This document shows, piece after piece, positions 11,671-21,416 of a stretch of DNA of 64,000 bases; the stretch's first letter is position 1, and every line of letters begins with the position of its first letter. Source of the DNA: Cercis canadensis (Eukaryota; Streptophyta; Magnoliopsida; Fabales; Fabaceae). Location of the stretch: positions 172,772 through 236,771 of the forward strand of contig QAOA01003636.1 in the NCBI GenBank assembly GCA_003255065.1. The letters are read 5' to 3'. The position numbers and the translations under genes are program-made. A model generated the notes under the pieces. It was not told the DNA's origin. It made no database searches and saw nothing but the letters and a program-made list of their open reading frames with translations.

Positions 11671-14080
11671 GCAGATAATATCTTGTGACCTCGGCTCGGA
11701 TGTTTCTTCTATCTACCACTAATGCTCTCAATCCTTGGAACTCTGAAATAAAAGGAGAGTACTGCTGCCACTTGGCATCCAGAGACGCGGTTTCTCCTTT
11801 TCTGAAAATTCCAGTGAATGTAAAAGTACTGCCAATACCAGGATCACTTACAAATCCAATTTCTCCTCCCATGAGGTCAACTAGACATTTACTAATGCTC
11901 AGTCCTATTCCAGTCCCACCATAGGTTCGTGAGGTGGAACTATCAGCCTGCATAAAAGGCGTGAATATGCTGTTTTGTGCATCTACAGGAATTCCTATAC
12001 CTGTATCCTCAACTGTTACTAATAATTGAATAATTTCAGGCTCATCTATCAAATTTATGTTGCTTAGCTTTTTGAAATTTTCCCAGCTTTTCCATCTGTT
12101 GACTACAGGAAACCCGCTCAATGTATTATAATCTCTGTCTGACATGTCCTGATCCAGGTTTAAACCTTGTCTCAGCACTGAATCCATAATATAAAGTGGG
12201 CTCCTTACTTCATCCGCCAGATGAAACGAGACAAATACATGTCCTTTGTCGTGAGTGAACTGAAATGTAACAAGTAAAATAATGAACAAAATTATGAACC
12301 AACAATAAACTTTTGAGACATAAGCTGCACCAAGAGGGCCTGAGTATAGTTATATGATTAGGCAGATTTAGTATAAGATTAAATTGTTGTTCAGAAAGAT
12401 AGAGTCTAATTCCTTTCATAACCATGAATTATAAAGTTCCATCATAGTTCATTATCATATAAGAAACAGTGCAGTAATGATCAAAGTGAGTAGAATCCCC
12501 AAGCAATTTGAAAGGTAGTTAGCTTGACTGGAAGAAGCACATGAAACTTATGAGACATTATACGAGAAACAGCAAAGAAAAATGGCCTCCCTAGGGTAAT
12601 GGAGGAAGCCACTTTTCTTCATTTACTCTGCTTTCATGCCTCAAATACAATGAGAAAAGGCACCCAAACACTTATTTAAGAAGACAAGGTCCTCAAAGAC
12701 TAATTGACATAGTAGATGGTAAACATCTAATTGTAGGCCACAATCCACAAACAATACGTACGCAGCAATGGTGAAAATTTTGTGCTCTATTTCTAGCATC
12801 ATCAAGTTAGAATGGGAAGCTGGAAATGAGTCAAACCAACAAGTGCAGCAAGAAACATAGCAAACTTTAAGCGAATTCCCAACAAGATTAGTAATTGTTT
12901 GCTGGAACCGTTTAGGATCACCAATGACAACTTCAGGCATCTGTTTGGATACGTAAGCAGCCAACTGTTCTCGCCCAAAAGAATAAAGGAACAAGTTTAT
13001 ATAAGAATTGATATCCAACTATTACAGAAGGAACAAAAAGTCTAGAAGCCAAAAAATTAGGTCTTACCTCAATTCTTTTCTCATTAGATTTTACTGAGAA
13101 AAGTGATAGAACTTCATCTAAAATAGCACGTGGATCAAAAGCTACAGCTTCAAGTTCAAGCTTGCCGGCCTCGATCTTAGCCTAATCAAGAACCTCATTT
13201 ATCACTGATATAAGATCTTTACCACTTCCATGAGCAGTTTCGGCATAATCCATCTGGTTTTCATCAAGTTCAGTGTCCATCAACATTTGCAACATACCTG
13301 GAAAATTATTGGAAACAGTCTACTGTTAGACTTGACTCTTGACGAGCAGGGAAGCATCTATGTTAACATCAAATACTTCTCATTTACCTAAAACACCATT
13401 CATTGGAGTCCTGATCTTATGTGAAACCGTTGCAAGAAACTAGAAAAGGGGAAACAAATATTAAGGTTAAGGTAAAATATTAAAGTGTAGATAAATAAAA
13501 AGTTCATCACTGATGAGTAACAATACTAGTTCTGAATCATGAATATCACATGAACCCCTAAATATATGAATTTTGTATGAGAAATCACAAATACTCCCAG
13601 GATTTTGTTGGATGACACAAAGAAACTATGCTAGAAATGTAATGAACCTGAGATTTTGCCACATCTGCAGCTTCTTCAGCACGAACTTTAAGCTCCATCA
13701 TTTTACAGTAATCATCCTCCACTTTTGCTATTCTATTTATTGCAGCATAAAAAATATGGCCAAGAAGCAAAGTGATAACAAGTACTCCCACTGATGCATT
13801 GATTGCTGTCCAAGGTAATGGAGGTCTCTGCTTGAACCTGAAAGGAAAAAAAAAAAAAAAAAANAAAAAAAAAAAAAAGGAAAAGAAAAGAAAAATAAAT
13901 TTGAATTCGAGCTGATATGAGATTCCATGTCATTGTACTTACCATCTAAAACTTCCTAGCATGAGGGTATACCTGCAATGCATCTCAAGTTTTCGTAGTG
14001 GATCCCCAAAATCTAGGTTGCTTATACAGTAGGCCAGTATCAGCAACATCAGTACCATACATGGTGATGGGTGCAGATGC
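11671..14080 (-). pseudogene. AHK2-type cytokinin receptor pseudogene, copy A part 2 (exons 6-11)
   Basis: Recognisable exons are 13973-14080 (3' part of exon 6), 13648-13837 (7), 13388-13439 (8), 13068-13297 (9), 12866-12964 (10) and 11671-12259 (11, cut by the gap). Exon 6 is truncated at 14080, where similarity to the intact gene stops. It also lacks 2 bp (cttatacagtagg versus cttatattcagtagg). Exon 9 has CAG changed to TAG at 13182-13184. Exon 8 has GAG changed to AAG at 13416-13418, turning the H-box HEIRTP into HKIRTP. Exon 7 has a harmless 3-bp insertion (one extra E). Exons 1-5, which encode the membrane anchor and most of the CHASE sensor, are missing. Parts 1 and 2 differ by about 1 percent and each has private changes. 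Confidence 0.8.
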
Positions 14081-14570
14081 TAATTATCAGTAATCCTCAT
14101 CAATTTTTTCCCAAGTCCCATAAGAAGGATGCTAATAACGGGTAAAATGATATTAACATTAAATTAACCCAGACAGTGCCTATTTATAAAAGAACAAAGA
14201 AACGTTAAGAAACTTTTGGTGAGAACATAATGTATGATTAGGCCAAAAGTAGACAGATAGTACTTATCTCATATATACAATGTCTTGAGCAGAGCAAGAT
14301 ATTAGATAGAAGAACTTGTATCAACAATACTTGAGGTATACCCATTACCCAACCAGAAAACAATGAGAAAAACACCAACAAATGTTACAATGAAAAAGGA
14401 CATTTTATTTATATTCAGTTTGATCTTCATTTTTAAGAAAGAAAAATAAACTGGTTGGTGTGAGCTTAACAAATTTATCCAGAAAAAGTTACAAGTTAGT
14501 CAACATATATCATTGCTTCAAAACATGAATTATTTTACATCACAAAGAGAATTACTGCCATAATGACATA
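14081..14570. other. Spacer between AHK2 pseudogene and ESS2
   Basis: No gene was seen. The spacer holds the 3' flank of ESS2 (minus strand) and the breakpoint of the segmental duplication. AT-rich sequence just below the ESS2 stop probably contains its polyadenylation region, but no single clear AATAAA was chosen. Confidence 0.45.
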
Positions 14571-16097
14571 TCACCAAGGAGGATTGGAACCCTCTCTAAT
14601 AGATGGAGACCTGGTACTCGTGCTCCCATCTCTGCCAAACCTTGACACACTTCTAACACTTCTAGGTGTAGCTGAAGCAGGACTAGAGCCGCGGTAACTA
14701 GCACGAAGAGTTTCATCAACAGACGATGAAGACTTGGCAATTGCATTCCTTACAAACTTCTGGGCAGCAGGAGAAAGTGTCCGCACGCTTGGACTAGCAC
14801 TTCCACCTCTAACTGGTGATGGCAAAGGTGGCTTATGAAACATGCTTGACCTCTCCCTCAGCTTACGCGCAGCCTCCCTAGATAGTGAGTGTGCTTTCTC
14901 ATCTCTCGCAGGCGCTGAAGGAATCTTATAATGAGGCCCATCAGCACTACCACCAATATCAATTGGTGTATCCTCTGGGTCCAACCTCAATGGTGTCCCT
15001 TCAATTTCACCCCAAGTAATAAATGGCGATTCATCAACTCCTGGCGCAGGGGATGGTGTCCTAACAAAGCTATAACCATTATCTGCTTTCTTTACAGACT
15101 CCACATAAAATGGATTTGGAGTCTTCCTGAAATCATCCAAATCATACTTCTTTGATTTATCCCCTTCTCTACTCGACATGGCAACCGGAGTTGCCCCCGC
15201 AACAGGAGTATAAAGCACCTCGACAGTGCCATCATCTGTTGGCCTAGTATCCACCATTTTACCATGAAATCTTGTATTCGAACGATTTATCTCCTTGGTC
15301 AAGCCTTTAATTCTAACAGCCCTTTCTTCTTCAGTAAGTGGGGCTTCACCCCTATCAGTTGGATGGTACATCAACAAATTCTTTGCTGTATACTTCCACC
15401 CTTCCAAGGTACTTGGTGGCTGATAAGAGGTACCATATCCATCTGTAATCCTTTCCCTTTTTGCATCCTCAATTGCTTTAACATCTTCCTTCTCCCCTTC
15501 AGTTAAATACCCAAATCTCTCCTTCCTCTTCCTATTCACTTTCTCTAAAATATTTGAAAAGCTGTAATTATCCTCACTGGTATACCTCCTAAGAAACTCA
15601 TCTAAACCCATTGAGGTATCCAACGACCCTTCTCCCTCACTAGATTCACCACCACCCGATACTTCTCTATTCGAAAAACCGGGTGTTTTCGGGGTTTTTG
15701 CATCAAATTCATCGAAAGGAGTAAAATTTCTCATAAAAGTGGAACCTGGTGTTTGTGTTCTACCATCAGTGTTGGAATTATTTAACTTCCTACCACGGCG
15801 CTCCATGATCTTCAACTGGGCATCACGGATTTGAACTGGATCGCCGGTCTTGATTGCTTCGAGCCAATCAAGGCGGTCCCTGAGCTTCGAAATGTCGGGG
15901 AAGAAATCGCGCTCAATGATTTTCTCGATGGCGGCGACATAGGTGTCTTCGTCGAGGACGGCGGCGTGTTTATGAGGGACCTTAGGGGTGATTGCAGAGG
16001 AAGAGTCGTTAGGGTTTTGCACAGAGACTTGGGAGAGAGAGAGAGAGGGAGAGGGAGAAGAGACATGGCGAGGAGAGTGACCAGGAGAGAGAAGCAT
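14571..16097 (-). CDS. ESS2: ESS2/DGCR14-family splicing factor
   Basis: This is an uninterrupted 508-codon gene with ATG at 16097 and stop at 14571-14573. It belongs to the Es2/DGCR14 family of nuclear proteins associated with the spliceosomal C complex. Supporting sequence includes the N-terminal block LDEDTYVAAIEKIIERDFFP followed by a short helix with LDWLEAI (about residues 47-80). A 'TPGSTFMRNFTPFDEF' segment lies at about residues 115-130, a conserved central region rich in 'TPI..GG' and 'TW.EIEGTPLRL' type motifs lies near residues 355-380, and the tail is Ser/Arg-rich with many SP sites. The length is usual for plant members. Two telo-box motifs (AAACCCTA in gene orientation) lie just upstream at about 16117-16125 and 16206-16214. 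The gene lies between the two copies of the segmental duplication but is itself single in the window. A transcript running past its end would enter the AHK2 pseudogene in the same sense. Confidence 0.93.
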   Translation of the reverse strand: MLLSPGHSPRHVSSPSPSLSLSQVSVQNPNDSSSAITPKVPHKHAAVLDEDTYVAAIEKIIERDFFPDISKLRDRLDWLEAIKTGDPVQIRDAQLKIMERRGRKLNNSNTDGRTQTPGSTFMRNFTPFDEFDAKTPKTPGFSNREVSGGGESSEGEGSLDTSMGLDEFLRRYTSEDNYSFSNILEKVNRKRKERFGYLTEGEKEDVKAIEDAKRERITDGYGTSYQPPSTLEGWKYTAKNLLMYHPTDRGEAPLTEEERAVRIKGLTKEINRSNTRFHGKMVDTRPTDDGTVEVLYTPVAGATPVAMSSREGDKSKKYDLDDFRKTPNPFYVESVKKADNGYSFVRTPSPAPGVDESPFITWGEIEGTPLRLDPEDTPIDIGGSADGPHYKIPSAPARDEKAHSLSREAARKLRERSSMFHKPPLPSPVRGGSASPSVRTLSPAAQKFVRNAIAKSSSSVDETLRASYRGSSPASATPRSVRSVSRFGRDGSTSTRSPSIREGSNPPW

Positions 16098-16744
16098 CCT
16101 TGCTCAAAGGTGGGGCTAGGGTTTTCAGGGAAGTAAAGGGTTATGAGATTGAAAGAGAAGGTATGATTGAAAGGTGAAAATTGAGGTTTCTGGAGAAGAA
16201 TTGGGTTAGGGTTTTATTTTGAGGTCGATTTTGCTCACAACTTGGGGGCGGTCCGATATGACGAATTCACAGCCTGCAGGAAGGAGGAACGAAACGCTTC
16301 TTTTTACTTTTTCTTTTATAAAAAAAAAAAAAAGATTTTTTAAGAAAATTATTCAGAAAAATTAAAATTTTAATAATTAGACTTATTTCAATTCTAATCT
16401 CTATATTTTTGTTTAAATGAACGGTTTCATTCTTGTATTTTCAAACTGAATTACTTAGCTCTTCTATTTAAAAAAAAAAAAAAAATTGGTCCAACCCATT
16501 AGTTTACCATCTAATCACAAATCCTAAATTTGCTTGATCTAGTGTACATTCTAAATGCTAATAAGATAGGATTTTATTAGTTGATAATATAATATAACTA
16601 ATTATTTAATACTATAAATTATACTAATACCACATACATAATTAACTATAAAGATAATCTACACCATATTTTATTAGCTTATATATGTGTTAATAAAAAT
16701 AAATAATACAGTAAATTGTAGATCAAATGAACACAAGACTCTTT
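16098..16744. other. ESS2 promoter and AT-rich intergenic DNA
   Basis: The first 150 bases upstream of ESS2 contain two telo-box motifs and purine/pyrimidine-rich sequence, as in plant housekeeping promoters. The remainder to 16744 is AT-rich with poly-A tracts at about 16320-16333 and 16471-16486. No gene was recognised. Confidence 0.5.
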
Positions 16745-17042
16745 TGTCAATATAATACTAAAGGCACCAAATTAGCACTATGCTCACTGTGCTAAGCTCG
16801 CAGGTGGTTAGGAATAAGTTAATCACATGTCAATTAGTTAGCCAGCCGTAATGACAGCTGTAATTTAGTTATATTAGTTGTGTGTCCATCTACATATATA
16901 TTGTAGTGAGTTGATTATATAGGTACAAAAAGTATTATACACAAATTTTTTATTTCATTCAATTTCTCTCTATTTTCTGGTTTTTGCATAATTGCATCTT
17001 CTTGCATTTGTTCACTGCTGCTGCATTAGATAGCTAGATTCA
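16745..17042 (+). repeat. 5' LTR of Ty1/copia relic
   Basis: The repeat begins TGTCAATATAATAC and ends TAGCTAGATTCA. It is matched by 18439-18727 with several substitutions and small indels, so the element is not young. It is followed after two bases by the primer-binding site. Confidence 0.8.
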
Positions 17043-17044
17043 TA

Positions 17045-17056
17045 TGGTATCAGAGC
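17045..17056 (+). other. Primer-binding site (initiator Met tRNA type)
   Basis: TGGTATCAGAGC is the standard copia-type primer-binding site complementary to the 3' end of plant initiator methionine tRNA. It sits two bases after the 5' LTR. Confidence 0.85.
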
Positions 17057-17063
17057 TTCATTA

Positions 17064-18436
17064 ATGGCAAAACAAGCAAACATTCATGTGTCACCATTGA
17101 CGGAACCTCAAAATCTTAGGAATGAATCTTCATCAAACACCATGGCAACACAATTTGCTGGTGTCAATGCAAATCTTCTTGCATTCGGTCAAACCCTCAC
17201 AATCAATTGCTATGAGGACATCTTGGAAGGTATTCGTCCATGTCCTCCTCACTTGATTACTATGATAAATTATGCATCTGCAAGCACTGAAAGCATGATC
17301 TTGAATCTAGATTATGTTATTTAGCAATGTCAAAATAGGCTAGCGATGAGTTGGATATATTCTTCTCTCACTAAACAAATAATGACACAAATAATGTCAT
17401 ATAACTGCTCATAAAATTTAGAAAGCACTTTAGGAAAGTTTTGCATCTGCCTCTAGTGCAAGAATCATGGAACTTTGACTGCAACTCCAAACTACAAGAA
17501 AATGAGGATTAGGCATGATGGATTATATGTTCTGCATTCAACATATATGTGACAACTTATGTGCAATTGGAGAAATGGTAACCACAAATGATCAAGTCAT
17601 GGCTGTGTTGGCAGGATTAGGTCTACAGTACAATGATGTTGTTGCATCCATCACATCTCGCTTTGAATCAAGTTATGTTGAAGAATTTTATCTCGCCTAC
17701 ACCTATGTTAGGCTCTCATATTTTATCTAGCTCTCAAGGTAATCCTTTGCCTGATGCTACTTCCTATTGAAGTCTTGTTGGTGCCCTGTAGTACTATACC
17801 ATTACCAGGCCAGACATCTCATACGCAGTCAATCAATTGTGGCAGTTCATGAGTAACCCCACAAATGATCATTTTAAAGCTATTAACTGTCTCTTAAGAT
17901 ACTTAAAAGGCACAACACACTTTGGCTTGTCCCTTAAACCCAGCTCAGCTTGCTCTTTAACTGCTTATGCTGGCTCTATCTGGATTGGGTGCCTTGATGA
18001 TCGTCGTAGTACTAGTGGCCATGGCATATTTTTGGTTGTAATCTGATTTCTTGGTGTTCAAGGAAGTAAAACGTTATGTCCAGATCAAGCACAAAAGCGG
18101 AATATCGAGCTCTTGCCAATGCTAATTATGAACTTCAATGGATTCAGTTCTTGCTTAAGGAATTACATATCTCTCTGACAAGACCTCCACTACTACTCTG
18201 TGATAACCTCGGTGCTATGTACTTGGCAACTAATCTTGTTCTGCATTATCGCATAAGACATGTGGATTGATTGTCATTTTATCCGATAAAAAGTACTAAA
18301 TAAATTATTGATCATTTGCCATATTCCTTCTTCATAACAGGTTGCTAATATGTTCACCAAGGCTCTTCTTACAACAACCTTTCTTCATTTGCATCCCAAA
18401 CTCATAGTGCTCCCCAGCCCTCTGAGTTTGCATGGG
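17064..18436 (+). pseudogene. Internally deleted Ty1/copia polyprotein
   Basis: From the start at 17064 a gag-like frame (to 17324) and a second gag piece (about 17515-17730, with DQVMAVLAGLGLQYN) are interrupted by stops. At about 17757-18270 sequence of the C-terminal reverse transcriptase/RNase H region follows, including TRPDISYAVNQL, LRYLKGTTHFGL, the RSTSGHGIF segment and SSTKAEYRALA. A terminal 'VANMFTKAL'-type tail follows at about 18342-18368. Protease, integrase and most of the reverse transcriptase are missing, so only about 1.4 kb lies between the LTRs, versus about 4 kb in intact elements. There are also stops and frameshifts. The element is dead. Confidence 0.85.
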
Positions 18437-18438
18437 GA

Positions 18439-18727
18439 TGTCAATATAGTACCAAAGGCACCATATTAGCACTATGCTCACTCTGCTGAGTTGGCAAGTG
18501 GTTAGGAATAAGTTAGTCACGTGTCAATTAGTTAGCCAACTATAATTCAGTTATATTAGCTGCATGTCCATCTACATATATATATTGTAGTGAGTTGATT
18601 GTATAGGTACAAAAAGTATTATACACAAACTTCTAATTTCATTCAGTTTCTTTCTAGTTTCTGGTTTTTTGCATAACTGCATCTTCTTGCATTTGCTCAC
18701 TGTTGCTGCATTAGATAGCTAGATTCA
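18439..18727 (+). repeat. 3' LTR of Ty1/copia relic
   Basis: Starts TGTCAATATAGTAC and ends TAGCTAGATTCA. It is preceded by a short purine-rich tract (gcatgggga) that would be the polypurine tract. A matching 5-bp target duplication is not visible (tcttt before the 5' LTR, tatct after the 3' LTR). Confidence 0.8.
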
Positions 18728-19240
18728 TATCTCTATATAAGGAGAGGGTCGTGTGTTTGAGGTCTTCTTTTGACAAAAAAAATAAAAATTCTAAAAGTAT
18801 TCCTCCACACAAAACTATCATCAACAAAAATCATTTTAATTATTAATTTTACTTATAACATAAATATTACTTGTGTTGTGGAAGCACAACCATACATGAA
18901 ACTTAGTAGGTAACATTTACTGAGTTTATTTATAAGTTAGTCACTTATACAGTGAAATGACCAAAAAAATCATTTNTAGATAGCTAGATTCATATCTCTA
19001 TATAAGGAGAGGGTTGTGTGTTTGAGGTCTTCTTTTGACAAAAAAAATAAAAATTCTAAAAGTATTCCTCCACACAAAACTATCATCAACAAAAATCATT
19101 TTAATTATTAATTTTACTTATAACATAAATATTACTTGTGTTGTGGAAGCACAACCATACATGAAACTTAGTAGGTAACATTTACTGAGTTTATTTCTAA
19201 GTTAGTCACTTATACAGTGAAATGACCAAAAAAATCATTT
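18712..19240. repeat. 264-bp direct repeat split by a single N
   Basis: 18712-18975 and 18977-19240 are nearly identical (gggtcgtgtg versus gggttgtgtg, tttataagtt versus tttctaagtt), separated by one N at 18976. The pattern matches other single-N sites in the window where contig ends overlap. It is best read as an unmerged contig overlap, not a biological repeat. Confidence 0.7.
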
Positions 19241-19489
19241 CAATTATGTAATTATTGTGTGTAAAATGTGTAATTATTTTGTACATAATGTGATTACTGT
19301 ATACTCGTACTCATAAATCTTTGGGCTGGGTTTCAATCTTACTATTTTGAGCCATTAAGCAAACAGACACAAAAACCCGGTCCAATACCTGTCTCAACCG
19401 GGCCGGGTTTTCCACAAGAACAACGACTATCCAATCAAAACCATTGACAAATCAAAAGCACAGAGAGACATAATATTCTGTGTTACTCA

Positions 19490-19692
19490 GTTGAGAGTAG
19501 ACTTTCCTTTTGCTTCCCACGCTCTCTTTTTCTTTCCCTTTTTGTAAAAAATGGAATTTATGAATGTTGGACTTGGATTGGTTCCCTTTTTCAAAGGGCA
19601 AACCATACCTCCCACTCCTTCACAGCACCTATTTCTCACCCACAACTCCTTCTCCTCTGCTTCTGATTTCCGGTGGTGCTGAACCCCTCGAG
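19490..19692 (+). pseudogene. Possible truncated first exon of an unknown plus-strand gene
   Basis: A pyrimidine-rich leader (about 19500-19545) precedes an ATG at about 19551. From it a short frame reads MEFMNVGLGLVPFF and then a Ser/Thr/Pro-rich stretch of about 40 residues before a stop. The sequence is cut at 19692, exactly where the segmental duplication begins. The composition resembles the start of an organelle-targeted protein, but no family was recognised and it may be chance. Confidence 0.2.
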
Positions 19693-19987
19693 GTAGATCT
19701 TTTGATGCTTATATACTATCATCTACTCCCAAGCTTGGTTTACAACAAACATATATATATTTCTAGAAATATAGTAAATTTTGTAGCGCTTCAGCCCAAC
19801 TAGCACAAGATCATTGAAATCGAATAAACCAAAGAGACTAAGCTGAGTTAACTTAATGAGTAGCCATTTTATGCTTATATAATATCATCTACTGATGCAT
19901 CAATGCAAAAAGAAGAAACCATAGTGGCAATATGAGTTCTAGTTCTGTTGCAGGCATTTTCAAGTCTTCAAATTAATACCCTTTCAA

Positions 19988-21329
19988 TCAGGGAATGAAA
20001 CCATAGTGGCAAGAGGCATGACCTGCAAGAGCAAACAAGAAAAAGAATGATTCTAAATAGGCTAGTCATAAAGTTATATATGTTATTTAATGCTTTTTTT
20101 TTTTTTTTTTTTTGAAAACTTGTATCATTGAGTTGATTTGCTTCACATATGTTTCAATTTACCAAAAAAAAAAATGGTCATGTCAATTGATTCCAATTTT
20201 TTCTTTCCGCACTGAGAGTCTTAGAGAATATATCATACTAGTAGTAATATCCTTACCTAACAACTTGACCTTAGGCAAATTAAAGTGTTTTAACTTCTTA
20301 TTAGCATAGGATAGCTTTCCTATAACATAACACCATGCACATGATTTGAATTAAGTCCACTTGGCTCCACACACTTTTATTCCTAATGAATTTGTGCATA
20401 AAGATAACCTTTTTTTTTTATAATTATAAAGATGACTAACATAAATTGATTTAACACTAAATATAACTTCTACCATCATGGGGTGCTACCCTTACTTTTT
20501 TTCTAGTTTGTTTCTTTTTTTTTTACCCCTTTTCCTGCCATGATTTAAGCTAAACTAATTATAATTAGCTCACACATGCCTGCCATTTTCTAAGCACATG
20601 GCCAGGTCCCTTTTTGCACACAATGCCATGTGATTAACACACGTCTTACTTAAAACAGAGTATAGAGAGGCAAAGAGCAGTTATCAGGAATTGTTTAATA
20701 CTTACTTGGATCTTGTTCTGTTGTGACGGCAGCACCTTTGAACAAACAAGAACCACCTCTGTGCTTGAACCTCTGAAAATAGCTGTTGAAGGCATAGGAA
20801 GCATGGTCTCTTACAGTATTTGGGAAATAGCAAGGTTGGTTCACTTGAATTTGACTACAATCTGCTCCTCCTCTCCCACAAGCCCAATCTAAAGCTGCTT
20901 GCAGCTCATCATCTGGAGTCTGCTCATCAGCAATGCACCATTGCTCGTATTCACCATACACTTCATGTAATGCAGAAACATACATTGTTAGATATAAAAA
21001 CTATTCTCGAGTTTGCACGTAATAGTTTAAGCATTTAGGTTAAATTGATTTTTTGCATACATTTGAGAAAAAACATTATGTAAAAATATTATGTATGAGA
21101 GAAAAATTAGAAAAAGATAAGCGCATTACAATGTCTATATTTTCAAAGGAAATTGTTCAGTATCAATACATATTTGTCAAAAACTGAACAGCTTATAGCA
21201 TTAAAAAAAAGTTGTAATGAAAGGGTTTTGAAAATTTCTAGAGGAAGTAGGGTTCTGTTTACCTGTTTGTAGTGGAATCATGGACAGAAGAAACAGGGAA
21301 AGCATTAACTTCAATAGCAAGGTTGCCAT
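19988..21329 (-). CDS. X8-domain (carbohydrate-binding) secreted protein, copy B
   Basis: Three exons: 21263-21329 (ATG at 21329), 20706-20960 and 19988-20022 (stop), 118 aa, all frames open. The protein has a signal peptide of about 22 residues and one X8 domain with six cysteines, as in copy A. Differences from copy A include R for K and L for F near the end of exon 2. The acceptor of exon 2 ends gaag instead of gcag, which is a weaker match to the consensus. Upstream, the sequence at 21410-21416 reads CTATATA on the gene strand, a good TATA box about 80 bp before the start, which copy A lacks. Both copies look functional at the protein level. Confidence 0.85.
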
Positions 21330-21409
21330 TGTTTAAGAAGAAGGAAGAAGATAAAGTTTGCTGAAAGAGACTCTTATAGCATAGCCAAGACAAGAGCAAT
21401 TAGGGTACC

Positions 21410-21416
21410 TATATAG
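21410..21416 (-). promoter_or_regulatory. TATA box of X8 copy B
   Basis: CTATATA on the gene strand, about 81 bp upstream of the start codon. The aligned position in copy A (5041-5047) reads CTAAATA. Confidence 0.5.

Larger units (their letters stand above)
3184..14080. repeat. Segmental duplication, left copy
   Basis: The block is collinear and in the same orientation as 19693-28222. The left breakpoint is at 'gtagatcttttgatgc' (3184 and 19693). The right breakpoint follows 'gggtgcagatgc' inside AHK2 exon 6 (14080 and about 28222). The copies share the X8 gene, intergenic DNA, a MITE and the 3' two thirds of AHK2. The left copy is about 2.37 kb longer because part of AHK2 appears twice around the N gap, and it keeps about 150 bp near 3405-3560 that the right copy lacks. 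Exons differ by roughly 1-2 percent by eye, indicating a fairly recent event. Confidence 0.85.

Noticed and set aside
18712..19240. 264-bp perfect-looking tandem duplication
   Set aside because: The single N between the copies and the same pattern at other Ns point to an unmerged contig overlap.
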